This document shows positions 1 to 10,704 of a stretch of DNA of 64,000 bases, piece after piece. The notes beneath the pieces were generated by a model. That model saw only the letters and a list, made by a program, of their open reading frames with translations. It had not been told where the DNA came from and ran no database searches. The stretch is taken from contig CM036223.1 in NCBI GenBank assembly GCA_020631735.1, positions 12,029,356 to 12,093,355 on the forward strand, read 5' to 3'. Positions within the stretch are counted from its first letter, which is position 1; every line of letters starts with the position of its first letter. This stretch comes from Saccharum officinarum (taxonomy: Eukaryota; Streptophyta; Magnoliopsida; Poales; Poaceae). A program made the translations under genes and the position numbers.

Positions 1-1
1 A

Positions 2-133
2 CTTTGTTCAGATCATTGGCTGCAAGAACAACACAAAGTGAAAGGGGCTACTAATGACTGGGATGTCCATCCCGAGGCCAAGAAGCTCGAGGAGGCTACC
101 TCAATAGCTTCAGGGCTCAGGCTACCTGCCTGA
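2..133 (+). CDS. possible C-terminal coding tail of an unrecognised gene (5' end outside window)
   Basis: The frame starting at base 2 stays open from the window edge for 43 codons and ends at a TGA at 131-133. The peptide is hydrophilic and mixed in composition (near the end: KKLEEATSIASGLRLPA), unlike the retroelement or satellite frames nearby. I do not recognise the family. If real, it would be the last exon of a plus-strand gene, with AT-rich 3' UTR-like sequence after it. A minus-strand frame at 13-288 is open over the same bases, so the coding strand is not certain. The short length means chance cannot be excluded. Confidence 0.25.
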   Translation, partial: LCSDHWLQEQHKVKGATNDWDVHPEAKKLEEATSIASGLRLPA

Positions 134-1302
134 TTGTTGTCACTGCAACATCGCAAATCCAAACAAATTAGTGCATATGTCAAAGACATAGAGAACACGT
201 TAAACATATGGGAGTCAAATTTGTAGCAATTTATCTTAGAATTTTCTTTCATGAAGGGAGCAAAAACAATATTCCACTGATAAACCATGGAAAAACAAAT
301 AGACAGTCAAAAAATTGCAGAACACAAGAACGCCATGCCAACACAGAGAAAGACGATGGTAGTGGGCCTCATCGGTATAGGAGGGCTGAAGAAAAGGGAT
401 AGAGGAGAAGGTCTCGGGATCGAACCTGATGCTGGAAGACTCACCACGTCACCGGCCGGCCGACATGGTCTGAGGCGCACGTCATCCCCATCCCAGCCCC
501 AACGCCAGGACCTGCTTGTCCGCTGCTGGCCTGGGGGCCGGCCTCGGCATGCGCAGGCACGGCCACGCAGGGCTAGATAGCCGCTCGCGCTCCAGCCTCC
601 AGGCCCGGCCGCTCGGCGTAGGTCTGCCACCTCCCGCCGACCACCCACGCGCCCTTACCCGTCGTGCCCATTCGATCCCACCCTCGCGCACCGGTGGACT
701 GCTGCCCTGGCGGTCGACGGACTGGCGCCCTGGCCTAGCGTCCGGCGTACTGATGCCCTGCCCTGGTGTCCGGCACCCTACCACTGCTGCCGCCTCCGCG
801 TTCGGGGTTCACGCCACTGCCGCCGCCGCGTCCAGCGCCCCCAGCCAGGAGAAGCGCGGACCTCCCAAGCAGGCCAGCATGGGGGCTACACCCCCAGCCA
901 TGGTGCTGGCCACGATGGATCTGGATGTCGCTCCCCCAACCACGCTCGAGAGGAGACAGGAGAGAATGACGGCGGCGGCCTCGTAGGTTTGGAACGGTGA
1001 TTTTACTTTTCTTTTTTTTATTCGCTGATTACCTCAGTGACGATGATTATGGCTTCGATCGTGCGAGGTGTGAGACGGAAGCCGCGTGAGAAGAGAAGGT
1101 GCGGGGTGAGAAGCCGGGTGAGAAGCCTCGCATCACACATCGAATTGTGGCCATCGGATTTAGTTTGTGTGTCTTAGTAGCCCTTGATCTTAATAGAGGT
1201 GGATTCTTGTGTGTATTTTTTTGGGTACACAATGGTTGGAGGCTCTCAGCGGGGGACATTTTACTAGGGGATCTAGTATAATTTTGATTGGTGCATTATA
1301 GT
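134..1302. other. unassigned stretch with a GC-rich block
   Basis: About 400-970 is strongly GC- and CpG-rich and holds overlapping chance-like frames on both strands, none with a recognisable domain. Around 1075-1130 there are short imperfect repeats of a gtgagaag-type unit. About 970-1300 is AT-richer and leads to the left break of the copia remnant. I see no terminal repeats or target duplication that would define an element here. It could be a gene flank or an old transposon fragment. Confidence 0.4.
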
Positions 1303-1557
1303 AGAGATGTGCCATTGCTATGTGACAATGAAAGTGCTGTGAAGCTAACCAATAATCCGGTTCAACATCAAAGAATAAAGCATATTGATGTTCGCCATCA
1401 CTTTATTAGAGATCATCAACAAAAGGGTGACATTGCTATTGAGAGTGTGGGCACCGAAGATCAATTAGCCGATCTATTCACCAAGCCTCTTGATGAGAAG
1501 AGATTTCATGAGCTAAAGAATGAGTTGAACATACTTGACTTCTCCAACATGAGTTGA
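1303..1557 (+). pseudogene. C-terminal fragment of copia polyprotein (end of RNase H)
   Basis: This is the last part of a Ty1/copia RNase H domain, which would degrade the RNA strand during reverse transcription. The motifs LLCDNESA, KHIDVRHHFIRDH and DQLADLFTKPLDEKRF are diagnostic, and the peptide ends with NILDFSNMS, as does the complete element at 33080. The upstream part of the domain and the rest of pol are missing: homology stops near 1303, and a TGA closes the frame at 1285-1287. It cannot encode a functional protein. The sequence that follows is the element's 3' UTR. Confidence 0.9.
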
Positions 1558-2024
1558 TGCACCTCCATGATATGACATGCCTCTCCTTCGAGCCCCAAGG
1601 TACAATTGGTTGACATGTCATACATACTATGCTAAGGACTTGTTTAGTGCATCTAGTCATAATTTACATGTTCTAGGCTCATTCATGCAAATCAAATGTA
1701 TTTGAAGTTTATATGGTGCCACTATTGTTTTCATGACTTGTATGATCTAGTGGTAGCATATAACTTGTTTAAGTAGTTTGTGATCCTAAGTGTTTAATCT
1801 AGAAAACTTGTCTAAATATTTGCTTCAACATGGTGCATGATACCCCTTCTAGTGAGGTGTGAAGAAGCTTGCCCTTGGATCAAACCGAAGCATTTTATTT
1901 ATGCAAGCAATCTAGGTTGAATCACAAACTTGATCCTCACCCCATAATTCAACATGATAATCTATCTAAAATTGGTCCCTTGTGGTCATTGGTGCCAAAG
2001 GGGGAGAAATTCTTATTCACAAAG

Positions 2025-2058
2025 ATAGAACTCAAAGGAGGATAGAACTCAAAGGAGG
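2025..2058 (+). repeat. 17-bp tandem duplication, two copies
   Basis: The unit gatagaactcaaaggag occurs twice in direct succession in the copia 3' UTR, next to G-rich purine tracts. Confidence 0.75.
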
Positions 2059-2101
2059 AGAAGCACAAAGGGGGAAAAATGTTGTTCACAAAGACAATTT
2101 T

Positions 2102-2251
2102 GAGCACACAAGTAGGGGGAGCAAGCTCTTAAACATGAATGTTGCATTTACATGTGCACTTCATATGTATGATGCAGAGCACACAAGTAGGGGGAGCAAG
2201 CTCTTAAACATGAATGTTGCATTTACATGTGCACTTCATATGTATGATGCA
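2102..2251 (+). repeat. 75-bp perfect tandem duplication in the copia 3' UTR
   Basis: Two adjacent 75-bp units (2102-2176 and 2177-2251) look identical. Each carries a gtagggggagc purine tract, so the duplication also doubles a polypurine-tract-like sequence. The length is a multiple of three, which makes the chance frame over it read through as two identical 25-residue blocks. Confidence 0.95.
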
Positions 2252-2758
2252 TAGTTATGCATTTCTTTTTCTCCGATACTTTGCTTGTGTGGTGACTTGC
2301 TAGTATAATTTGAATGGTATATTGAGGTACTAGCATAAATAGGAAGTAGTTAGATTTTTCTTGCTTCATGTTTTTCAAAGTGGTACTAGAGCCTTGCTTA
2401 TAATGTTGATCTCATGAGGTTTCTAGTTATGTTTGTGCTTTTTCAAGTGGAATCTAACTACACAAGGTGCTAAGATGGTGTTTATCGCTACTCCGATGGT
2501 ATCACGCTTCAAAGGTCTATAATCTTAAACACTTAGCACCTATTGGTAGTCAATGCTCCTAATCTTTCCTATCTAACATGTATGATTCCAAAATCCAAAC
2601 ATATAGCATACATGTAGGGGGAGCCATTGCTATCAATTTGAATTCATGATCACATGTCCATAATTCTTACACATGGTAATATACTTGGACAATGTGACAT
2701 GGGTTCAATCAAAATTTTATCATAATATCTTTGTGAAAGGTTTGTCACCAATTACCAA

Positions 2759-2770
2759 CAAGGGGGAGAT
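2759..2770 (+). promoter_or_regulatory. polypurine tract of the copia remnant
   Basis: The purine run caagggggagat lies directly 5' of the LTR start TGAGAGTCC. It matches in place and form the tract of the complete copia element at 31950-31963. It would prime plus-strand DNA synthesis. Confidence 0.85.
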
Positions 2771-3354
2771 TGAGAGTCCTATGTTTGGTGTTGGTAATTA
2801 GTGACAATGCCTAAGTACTAATCCTATGCCTAAGTTGTATGTAGCATAAGAGGATTAGTACATTCCAAGATTGGTGGCAAGATGGACATGGTGATCATGA
2901 TGGCCACACTTGGATTTGGACGCAACCCTACGTGATCAAGGCAAAGGTATATGCTTAAGGGTTGTGTTTTAGTAACCAAGACACCTAGTGGGTGTGGTTA
3001 CATTATAGGATAGATAGCCATACTATAAAGAGGGGAATGACGCAGCTATTGAACTCCTAAGTGCCTCTAGGTGTGCATTTCATAATCATATGCATTTGGG
3101 TAGAACTAATATCGCCTCGAAAAATGATTGTGAAAATGCTAACACACTCACACATGATGAGATCATTTGGTGGTGTTAGCACGTTTGCGAAGGTGGTGGA
3201 GTTTGAGCGGTAGAGAGGGTTTGCGGTAGCGAGGCGGGATTCAGGCGTTTTCGAGGAGTTGAAACGACTATTTCCCACTACGCCAGAAGTTGGAAAAGAA
3301 ACGGAGGCGAACGGAGGTCACAGAGGTGACTGGACGCTGAACTGGACGCGGTCT

Positions 3355-3765
3355 TTGCATGATCGGATGCGTCCGGTCAGCATTCAGCGTCTGCGCGTTT
3401 TTCAGGTTGATGATCAGACGCGCAGCGCGTCCGGTCACTATCGACCGGACACGTCTGGTCGTTCAGGGAGCTTACTGGACTCTACCCGGACGCTGGCACT
3501 GTGGCGTCCGGTCATTTCTCCAGCGCGTCCGGTCATTGTGTTGTTGTGCGCTGCTCAGGCTTGACCAGCGCGTCCGGTCAGTCACAGGACCAGCGCGTCC
3601 GGTCTACGCGTCAAGCGTGTCCAGTCATTGCTTCGTAGTTAGTCGTTGTGCGACTGGCGCGTCCGGTCAGTTGGACTAGCGCATCCGGTTAGTGCTTCAC
3701 GTCTTAGCCGTTGCGCGACCGGCGCGTCCGGTCAGTTGGACCAGCGCGTCCGGTCAGCGCGATTT
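3355..3765 (+). repeat. array of CpG-rich gcgcgtccggtca motifs in the LTR
   Basis: About a dozen copies of a 12-14-bp motif (consensus gcgcgtccggtca, with TG or CA variants at the CpGs) are spaced at irregular intervals. The same motif fills the matching part of the two LTRs of the complete copia element in the opposite orientation. It lies just upstream of the TATA element at 3809, so it is in a promoter-proximal U3 position. Confidence 0.85.
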
Positions 3766-3808
3766 CGGCTGTTTAAGTTTCTAACGGCTCTATTCGAAGG
3801 GGTACATC

Positions 3809-3816
3809 TATATATA
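3809..3816 (+). promoter_or_regulatory. probable LTR TATA box
   Basis: TATATATA lies about 45 bp downstream of the last CpG motif and just before ctcgttggccggc. The same context with TATAAATA occurs in the minus-strand LTRs at 30552-30559 and 39324-39331. Confidence 0.6.
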
Positions 3817-4712
3817 CTCGTTGGCCGGCTCAAGGCTCTCTCTCTCGAACATTTGACATACTTGTGAGCACTTTGAGCTAAGCAACTCCCCTCCCACTCA
3901 TCTCTCTTGCTTCTAGCATATTCGAAGTGAGATTGAGTGATCCAAGTGCATTTTCATTATGAGATTGCATCTAGTTGGCACTTGGTGGTTGATTTGTTGC
4001 GGGATTCTTGTTTCTCTTGGTGGTTGCAGCCACCTAGATGGCTTGGAGCAGCTTGGAGGTGTTGGCAAGAGTTGGTGATTGTTCTTGGCCACCTCCGGTG
4101 ATTGTGAGGGGTTTGTGCCTACCTCGGCGAAGCGCCAAAGGCAACATTAGTGAATTGCTCGTGTCATTGCAACCTTTTGCCATTTGGTAGGTTCTTGTGG
4201 CGCCTTTTGAGAGGCTCAGTGTGAGACCGATTAGCCATCGAACCACGTGGTGAAGAGGGACACAACGGGGACTAGCGTGCCGGCAAGCACGTGAACCTCG
4301 GGATAAATCTTCGTGCCATCACTTTCATATTGTGATTGATTGATCCCGGTGTTCGGTTATCTTGGTATTCATTGTTGATCATATTGGTTGGCTCAATACT
4401 TCGCCCCTCGGTGAAACTCTCCTAACTCAACTTCGCATTACTTTCTTAGTTATCTTTGCTAGCTAGTTAGCTTTGCTTTAGTAGCTCCTTTGTGTAGCTT
4501 GCTAGTTGTAGTTGTAGTTACCTTCTCGGTTTGACTTGTGCGGTTGAGTGCAAATATACTAGAATTGTGAATTGGTTAGGTGGCTTGCAAACACCCTATA
4601 GGCTAAGCAAAACTCGCATCTTGCTATTTGTTTTATTGATAAACTTGTTTAGCATGTCTTTGTAGAATTTTTAAAAGGCTATTCACCCCCCTCTAGCCAT
4701 CAAGACCTTTCA

Positions 4713-4781
4713 ACATGGAACTGAGCTATGTTTTTTTCATTGCTATAGAACTATAGGCTTCACCCTAGGTAACTATTGGCA
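4713..4781 (-). repeat. short fragment of the 365-bp satellite monomer
   Basis: Immediately after the LTR, the sequence matches the satellite monomer from acatggaa through the ctatagaactataggc core to about attggca. It has the same orientation as the 56053-64000 array. It is probably the flank of the copia insertion site; the first five bases would be its target-site duplication. Confidence 0.75.
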
Positions 4782-6475
4782 CTTCTTAACACTATCACCA
4801 AGAATGAAGGTTTTGACTCCACTCTAGCAACGACACCAAGAAATGCCTTAACAACACCTCTAACATCACTTAAGCCAAGTTGTCATCCCTAGCATGGCAC
4901 CAGAGGTGTGGTACTAAATATGCAAATGCTCCTCTAGAATTATTCTCTCTTTCTTTTCTTTCTCAATTTTTTCTCTCTTTTTTTCAAACCATGAAATAAT
5001 TCCCAAGTCTCTTTTGGAAACATTGATAGAGGTAGTAACATAGATATGGAGCTTTATTGCACAACAAAAGGGGCTAGCAATGGATGAAGGGATATTTTTT
5101 GGTTTCTTTACTCCTAGTGTAGGAATAGAACAATTTTGGGATGTGTCTAAATGGAATATATGTAGATGCGTACTTCTAGGGTAGAAGCAACATAAATGGG
5201 AAGAGTGCACGTGAATCTTGATTTTAACTGCATGACTAATTCCTAGGGGTCAACACAGCCTGACCATACTCAATGCTCACAAGTAGCAAACAAATCCAAG
5301 GAAGTTTTTCCTAGTCTAGTAAACATGTATGTATGGCTGTGGTAGGAATTTAAACTCTCGTCATATAGGAACTCATCATGCAGAATTTTAAATTTCAAAA
5401 GATAAATTCTTTAGAACTCTAGTATCTCTAGGAATAAGATAAACAGCAGCTCCAAACCTTCCCATATCATGTTGGCCAACTACCTAGACTTAGATCAAGC
5501 ATTTGCTACCCATGAGTTTCAGGTTCAGAGCAAATCTTAGATCAAAACAGTTATATCCTAAAACTTGGGAGAGTTCGAGGTTGAAAACTAGGTACTTGAA
5601 AGAAATTATGGCAGAGCAACTATTCATCATCTCCATATAAGAGTTTACTCTAGGGATTCATTTTAACAAGGTAAAACTTTGCACTCTCCTACATTTTATT
5701 TAGCAAACTCAAAGATCACACAAATATATATAAGAGAAAAGTATTTATTTGGTTTTACTAAGGTTATGCATCTTTTTATTTATTTTATATTTTAGCAAAG
5801 CTAAAATATATATAAGTAAGAAAATACTTAGCTGGATACATGGGGGATGCTCTCCCCCAAGCTGGATGTTGACGTAGTCTCTTGATGTGGTTGACAGGCA
5901 GCAGAGGTGTTCTTCCTCTCTCGGAGTGTTAATGTTGATGACTGCTGAGACAGCTCTCCAGACAGAGGACATATCATCCTCCTACCTATTGGCTCTCCTC
6001 GATCCTTCAAATTCTATAAGGCTCAAATAGACAACAAAGCTTGTGGAACTAATTAAGTGTTAGTGATAAACCTCTAAGCCTTGATTATCTAGAACCTCCT
6101 TAACATATAGGTCTCTTTAGCAGGATCTTTCTATCAATATTTTTGTACTTTTTAGATTTTATATTATGCAAAAAAATTGAAACTATGATGAATGCATATT
6201 TAATTTATTTTTATGCCACCACGGTGAATATACTTATGGGTTTTTCTATAAATTTATTCATATGGGGCTTAGTATTTTCAGAATGCAAATGTATGATATC
6301 TTTATTTTCTTTTCTAGTGCCGAAATGAAGTGTAACTAATTATGCAATTTAAGGAAAGTAAATATGCTAAGGAAAATAATGCAATGCTGAAAAGGGAAAT
6401 ATGGATAACTACCAAGTTTACCTCTTGGCGTGGTGTTCAGTGATTTAAGTCCTCCGAACAGGACCTCTTGTTCAC
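4782..6475 (-). other. non-coding 3' part of the Athila-type element, no pol genes
   Basis: This AT-rich stretch lacks any long frame and lacks the reverse transcriptase, RNase H and integrase expected between the protease and the polypurine tract. A tract agcttgggggaga (minus strand, at 5851-5863) resembles the purine-rich sequence found after the coding region of Athila elements. The left limit against the satellite scrap is approximate. No LTR boundary could be defined. Confidence 0.45.
5851..5863 (-). promoter_or_regulatory. candidate polypurine tract of the Athila remnant
   Basis: The minus strand reads agcttgggggaga, a G-rich purine run of the kind that precedes the 3' LTR or 3' non-coding region in Athila-like elements. 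No clear LTR start follows it, so this stays a candidate. Confidence 0.35.
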
Positions 6476-6760
6476 TCAAACATCCCAGGGCACCTTGGAA
6501 GGTTCGAACGGTGCCACCGGCTGCTCTTCTTCTGGTATTGTCTCCAAAACTAATTTTACCTTTACTTTCCATACCTGTTTTGTTGGTGGGGTTGATCTTG
6601 AGGGAGGAGCTTGTTTTTTCTTCTCCACAATGACTGGTACACTTTCTGTTGGCGCGTCGGCCTCCCCCTTAGGAGAAATCTCCTCTTCGGGATATCAGTC
6701 TTCATACCTTGATACTTCTCCTTCATAGTCATCCCATCCATCCTTAGGAGTCTGATTCTT
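6476..6760 (-). pseudogene. C-terminal tail of Athila gag-protease polyprotein
   Basis: After the second protease domain, a low-complexity acidic and proline-rich tail can be read on the minus strand. It goes through EEEISPKGEADAPTES and VAPFEPSKVPWDV to a TGA at 6476-6478. The tail needs a frame change relative to the domain before it. No catalytic motif is present. It probably marks the natural end of the gag-protease reading frame, with pol missing after it. Confidence 0.5.
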
Positions 6761-7166
6761 CTAGTTACAGTGCTTCCTCCTTGATCTGTTCTTCTTGGGT
6801 TTTTTCTCAATTATATAATTGTCATTGAAATAGTGACGTACCTTCTGAGAGGGGAAGTTGAAATGCACTTCTGATCCAATGTAGATGATAGCTTTGGTAG
6901 TGTTGAGGAATGGTCTTCCAAGGATGATCGGTGGATCGTACTCGTCTTCTCCCATATCTAGGACTAGGAAGTCAGTGGGGATGAAGTGGTCATTAATCTA
7001 TACTGGGACATCTTTCACTATCCCCTCCACAAACCAAAATGTCTGATCCACCATCTGTAGTTGTGCATAGGTGGGATACAAAGGCATAGTACCATATAAA
7101 AATTCATAAGTTACCTTGGCCATTATGTTGACTCCTGATCCGGTGTCACAGATAGCTTTCTAGAAA
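6761..7166 (-). pseudogene. Athila retropepsin-like protease domain, second copy
   Basis: This aspartic-protease domain would process the retroelement polyprotein. The catalytic motif is visible as AICDTGSGVNIM with its aspartate. The flap and C-terminal motif PPIILGRPFLNTTKAIIYIG lie further on. One in-frame stop follows IVKDVPV, about 45 residues after the active site. It is in the same frame as the first protease copy (7489 minus 6955 is a multiple of three). The lysine- and arginine-rich end (KKPKKNRSRRK) is typical after this domain in grass Athila proteins, from memory of the family. Confidence 0.75.
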
Positions 7167-7810
7167 GAGCATCTATTGATTGTGCATTCAATGGTTGGGG
7201 TGCCTGGATCATCCTTCTTGATCAGATGTGAGGACGTGAGCTGGTGCTCATGCTCCCTATGGACTGCGGTGATCATGCTCACTGTCTCCATCTGTTGTGG
7301 CTTCTTATTGTTGCTCTTGCTCTTGTTCTTGTTCCTCCTGTTGTTCTTCTTCTTTGGTTCATAAGCGTGTTGTGGATGCGCAGGGAACTGTAGCACTCGA
7401 TTCTTGAAGGAGAAAGTTTCTCTCTTCCCTTTGATGTTGAAGCAGATCTTGGCTGTGTTGGCGTAGATGATAGCTCTAGTGGTGTTCATGAATGGTCATC
7501 CCAAAATGATGGGTGATTTCTTATCACCACCTGTCTCTACCACCACAAAGTCTGCAGAAAACATACGAGCTACCAACTCATACACAGATATCTTCTAGAA
7601 TTCTTTGGGCGTAGCAGAGTGACTGGTTTGCGAGTTGCAAGCACATCGTTGTGTACAATAAAGGATAATCAAACATCTTTTCATAAATTACCTTGGGCAA
7701 GATGTTGACGCTTACACCAAATTCACAGATAGCTTCATTGAAGTTCACACTTCCAATGGAGATCGGAATGACCGGTCTCCCTAGATCACCTTTCTTGATT
7801 GACAGAGTTT
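7167..7810 (-). pseudogene. Athila retropepsin-like protease domain, first copy, with linker
   Basis: The first of two tandem protease-like domains comes directly after gag. It reads from RPVIPISIGSVNFNEA through an altered active site, CEFGVSVNILPK, where the catalytic aspartate position is glutamate. It continues to SPIILG (then a stop) and PFMNTTRAIIYANTAKICF. A basic linker rich in K and N (KKKNNRRNKNKSKSNNKK) leads to DDPGTPTIECTINRC and on to the second copy. The lost aspartate and the stops make this copy inactive as it stands. Two homologous domains in series suggest an ancient duplication within this Athila subfamily. Confidence 0.7.
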
Positions 7811-7859
7811 TGTCGTTCCATCCTTCGGTCGAAGGATCACTCCAGTAGCTTCCTGCATT

Positions 7860-9095
7860 AAATATGTCTATAAGATTTGTAGATTCTAATTCTTCCGGTT
7901 ATCATGGAATCTTACCTTGGTTAGCGGGAGGAACAATAGTAGCAAGTTGTTGCATTTATGATTTAATCATTTTATTAAAGCTATGCTGATACTTAATGGT
8001 ATTAGAAAAGCTATCCATTCTATTATTGATTGTTTCTAGCTTTTTATCATTGGATGCTAATTTCTTAGACAGGTTATCCATTAATTTTCCTTGATTAAGG
8101 ACTAACTCCCTTAAAGGTGGTTGATTGAAATTATTAAAAGAATTATTACCTTGATAATTACCTGAGTAGTTACCTGAGTAGTTAGGCCTTTGCTATTGAT
8201 TCCAACCTTGATTCTGTTGAGGACGATAGTAGTTGTTGTTGTTGACGTAGTTCACATCCTCTTGTAACTCTGGGCAGTTGTTCCCTGAATGCCTAGTTTC
8301 TCCACATTCTTCACAAGTCATGCGAGAATCATGAATGTGCATGACTTCCTTACTCTCACCGGCTCTCTCATTGAGCCTCTTAATCAGCAGGTCCATTTTG
8401 GCAGACAACATGTCTACCTCCTTGAGCTAGTGCATAACACCACCTCTCTTGCGGGTTTGAGTTCTTTCTTCACTCCAACCTTGGTTGGATGCTATCTTTT
8501 CCACAAGAGTTGTGGCTTGAGAGATAGTAAGTGATAAGAATGCACCTCCAGCAGTAGCATCCATGGTCTCATGGGTGTTGTTGTTGAGCCCATGAAAAAA
8601 GGTCTGCATGAGTAGCTAATTCTCCATTCCATGATGAGGACATTCTAGGATGTAATCTTGAAAACGCTCCCAAGCTTCTAGGACAGACTCATCATGTTGT
8701 TGATGAAAACATAATATTTTTCCATGAAGAGCATTTATATTGCCCAAGGGAAAGAACTTTGCTAGAAAATTAGTGGAGCAGAGTGCCCACGTAGTGTTCT
8801 TTTCTTTGTTTGCATAAAACCACTACTTCGCTCTCCCCAAGAGTGAGAATGGGAAGAGCCAAAGTAGTATGGAATCTCTAGGGACATCCTTGATAGTGAA
8901 AGTGCTGCAGATCTCCAAAAAGTGTTGGAGGTGAGCACTAGCATCTTCATGGGCCTTCCCACAAAACTAGCTAGCTTGCACCATGTTGATGAGCCCAGGC
9001 TTAAGCTCAAATGACTGATCAATGTTCGCAGCAGGTCCAGTCTGGATGTTGTCCATAGTTGGAGCTGAGAACTCACAGAGTGACTTGTTCGCCAT
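7860..9095 (-). pseudogene. Athila-type gag (capsid/nucleocapsid) pseudogene
   Basis: The likely start is ATG at 9095-9093 in the context gccATGg, reading MANKSLCEFSAPT. Motifs in order on the minus strand are FFPLGN, ESVLEAWERFQDYILECPHHGM, MDATAGGAFLSLT, SNQGWSEERTQTR and a zinc knuckle CEECGETRHSGNNCP (C-x2-C-x4-H-x4-C). An N- and Q-rich stretch follows. These are the signature blocks of plant Athila/Ogre gag. Several in-frame stops (for example after HHGMEN, before LKEVD and after GWNQ) and at least one frameshift before the protease show decay. The small frame at 8762-9076 is a shadow. Confidence 0.85.
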
Positions 9096-9372
9096 GGCGT
9101 CGAACTCTGGTGTTAAGCTTCAGAATACGGTCCGAGTGTCTTCTGGGTCAGACAGATCTTTGAGCTAAGAAGATGATGATGACAACTGAACTCTCTTTAT
9201 CTTGGCTCTAGTCCTTCTGATTAATGCTTCTGGATCATCAATGAAATTATCTGAAAGGTCAAACTAGTTCATACATTAACCTGGATATGATATATAAATA
9301 GACAAAAGACAAGGGTAAAGCTGTATGAGTAGAGAAAATGATGGTTTCTCGATCACATTAGTGGATGCAAGT
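9096..9372 (-). other. residual 5' leader of the Athila element
   Basis: Sequence upstream of the gag start on the minus strand, with no long frame. It ends where a Tekay LTR begins at 9373. No primer-binding site or Athila LTR is visible, so the Athila 5' end was lost or lies elsewhere. Confidence 0.4.
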
Positions 9373-10704
9373 TGTAACACCCTAGGTGTTTGTCACTCAC
9401 TAAGCAGTGGGTTTGAGCTCAAACATGACAGATTAAGTGGAGATGACGATGTCAAGGTCAACCTATGGAGATGAGCCTAACCTAAAGTTGGATGTTGCAC
9501 CATTGCTTTACATATAGGCCCCTTTTCAAGATATATGCTTGGGTAGTGTTATTGCAATGTCTTCATGTGTCTCACGTTAGTACCTATCTATATTGATCCC
9601 TAGAAAAGTTTCATGAAGTTTGAAATCAAAAAGTCACATGAAATGATAAGTTATATCCTGGTTGGAATGGTTTTACTAAGTGCTTGAATCGCACTATTAA
9701 GTGAATGGAATTATAGATCATCAACCAAACCTTGCAAACTTATCCAAATGACTCTAGATGAACTCTACAACAAAAGTCATGAAGGGTTCATGTTGAGCAA
9801 ATGTCAAGAAAATGCCCCGATTGGCCTAAAACCCTAGTTTCGGCTTTATCGAGTTGTTACTTTGACCAAAGTGAAAGTTTGACTTCTGTACCAGTTATGA
9901 GGTTTGACCTTAAACAAAAGTTGAAGTTCATCTTGTGTAGAACAAACTTTTTTTAATGGTCAAGAGCCAGTTTGGCTTCTAGCTTGGTCAAATAGAGCTC
10001 ACAAGATTGAATAAGCTGCTGTTTTTGGAAGAACCAGTCCATGAGTGGCAGCAATAAGTTGACATGTTTGGTGATCTTTATCTCCTTAACCATGCTGAAC
10101 CAGTCCATGAGTCTTTAATCAAAGTTGTAGCTTGAGTTGTATGCAACAAACTTGGTTAAAAGGCCAAAGGCTAAATCCATCTCTAAGCCTGTCAAACAGG
10201 GGTCACCATTTTGAATCTTCTAAATGTTTTCAGACTTAGCAATAGTCTAAGTTAGTGACAACTTGAGTGGCATCCCGCGTTCTCGAGTTTTTGTTAAACA
10301 ACTTGAGTTGAGCCAAATGTAGAAGTTGAAGATAATGTGATGGAGGAGAGTATGCAAAAAGTTGGACTTCGTTTGAGCAAGGTGGGCATCCCAAAATCAT
10401 CAAAGACCGAGCTCTAACTTAAGCCTTATCAAGTCATTGACACTGCCAACTTTGGACTTAATTATCTCCTAATCTGTGGGTCTTATGACCATGGTGCTTA
10501 AATGAAATTTGTAGAGTATACCGGGGTGAACAACTTTGACAATTGGCCCATAGTCCAATTCGGCCAGCTTCGGGCCCAACATGGCGCCTCCGCTTGGCTT
10601 CGCTGATGCCTACCGTGTGCTCGACATAATGTCTGAACCACCGACGCGTGGCAAGCATGCCACAGTGCGTGCCCCACCATTGTTGCTCCTCCCTCCTTGT
10701 ATGC
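9373..10704 (+). repeat. long-LTR Tekay-type LTR, first part (before nested solo LTR)
   Basis: The LTR starts TGTAACACCctaGGTGTT, the terminus shared by all Tekay LTRs here. Sequence at about 10260-10700 matches the LTR at 20500-20930 in landmark order, for example gacattatgtctgaaccaccgac against gcacattatccgaaccaccgac. The upstream flank is Athila leader, not a polypurine tract, so this is a 5' LTR or a solo LTR in plus orientation. It is interrupted at 10704 by another solo LTR and resumes at 14629. Confidence 0.8.

Larger units (their letters stand above)
1558..2770 (+). other. 3' untranslated region of the copia remnant with multiple purine tracts
   Basis: This 1.2-kb non-coding stretch lies between the RNase H stop and the LTR. 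It contains several G-rich purine runs of the form aa(g)ggggga, for example near 1999, 2070, 2115, 2190 and 2617, as well as the final tract before the LTR. Repeated polypurine tracts before the 3' LTR are a described hallmark of Sireviruses (established knowledge of that lineage). The small open frame at 1982-2254 is not convincing as a gene. Half of it is a tandem duplication. Confidence 0.7.
1303..4712 (+). mobile_element. 5'-truncated Sirevirus-like Ty1/copia element (RNase H tail, 3' UTR, 3' LTR)
   Basis: From left to right this stretch has the end of an RNase H domain, about 1.2 kb of 3' untranslated region, a polypurine tract and a complete LTR. The order and motifs match the complete minus-strand copia element at 29631-40700, although the sequences have diverged, so it is a related but distinct copy or subfamily. 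Similarity to the complete element begins abruptly near 1303, so gag and most of pol are gone. The right LTR end abuts a piece of satellite monomer at 4713, suggesting that the element originally inserted in satellite DNA. Confidence 0.85.
2771..4712 (+). repeat. 3' LTR of the copia remnant (about 1.94 kb)
   Basis: The LTR starts TGAGAGTCC right after the polypurine tract and ends gacctttCA at 4712. Both ends match the LTRs at 29631-31949 and 38404-40700 (TGAAAGTCC... and ...gaccttACA in element orientation). It carries the same internal landmarks in the same order: a CpG-rich motif array, a TATA element, then a region ending ttcacccccctctagccat. It is about 0.35 kb shorter than the LTRs of the complete element. 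No partner LTR or target duplication can be checked because the left half is lost. Confidence 0.85.
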
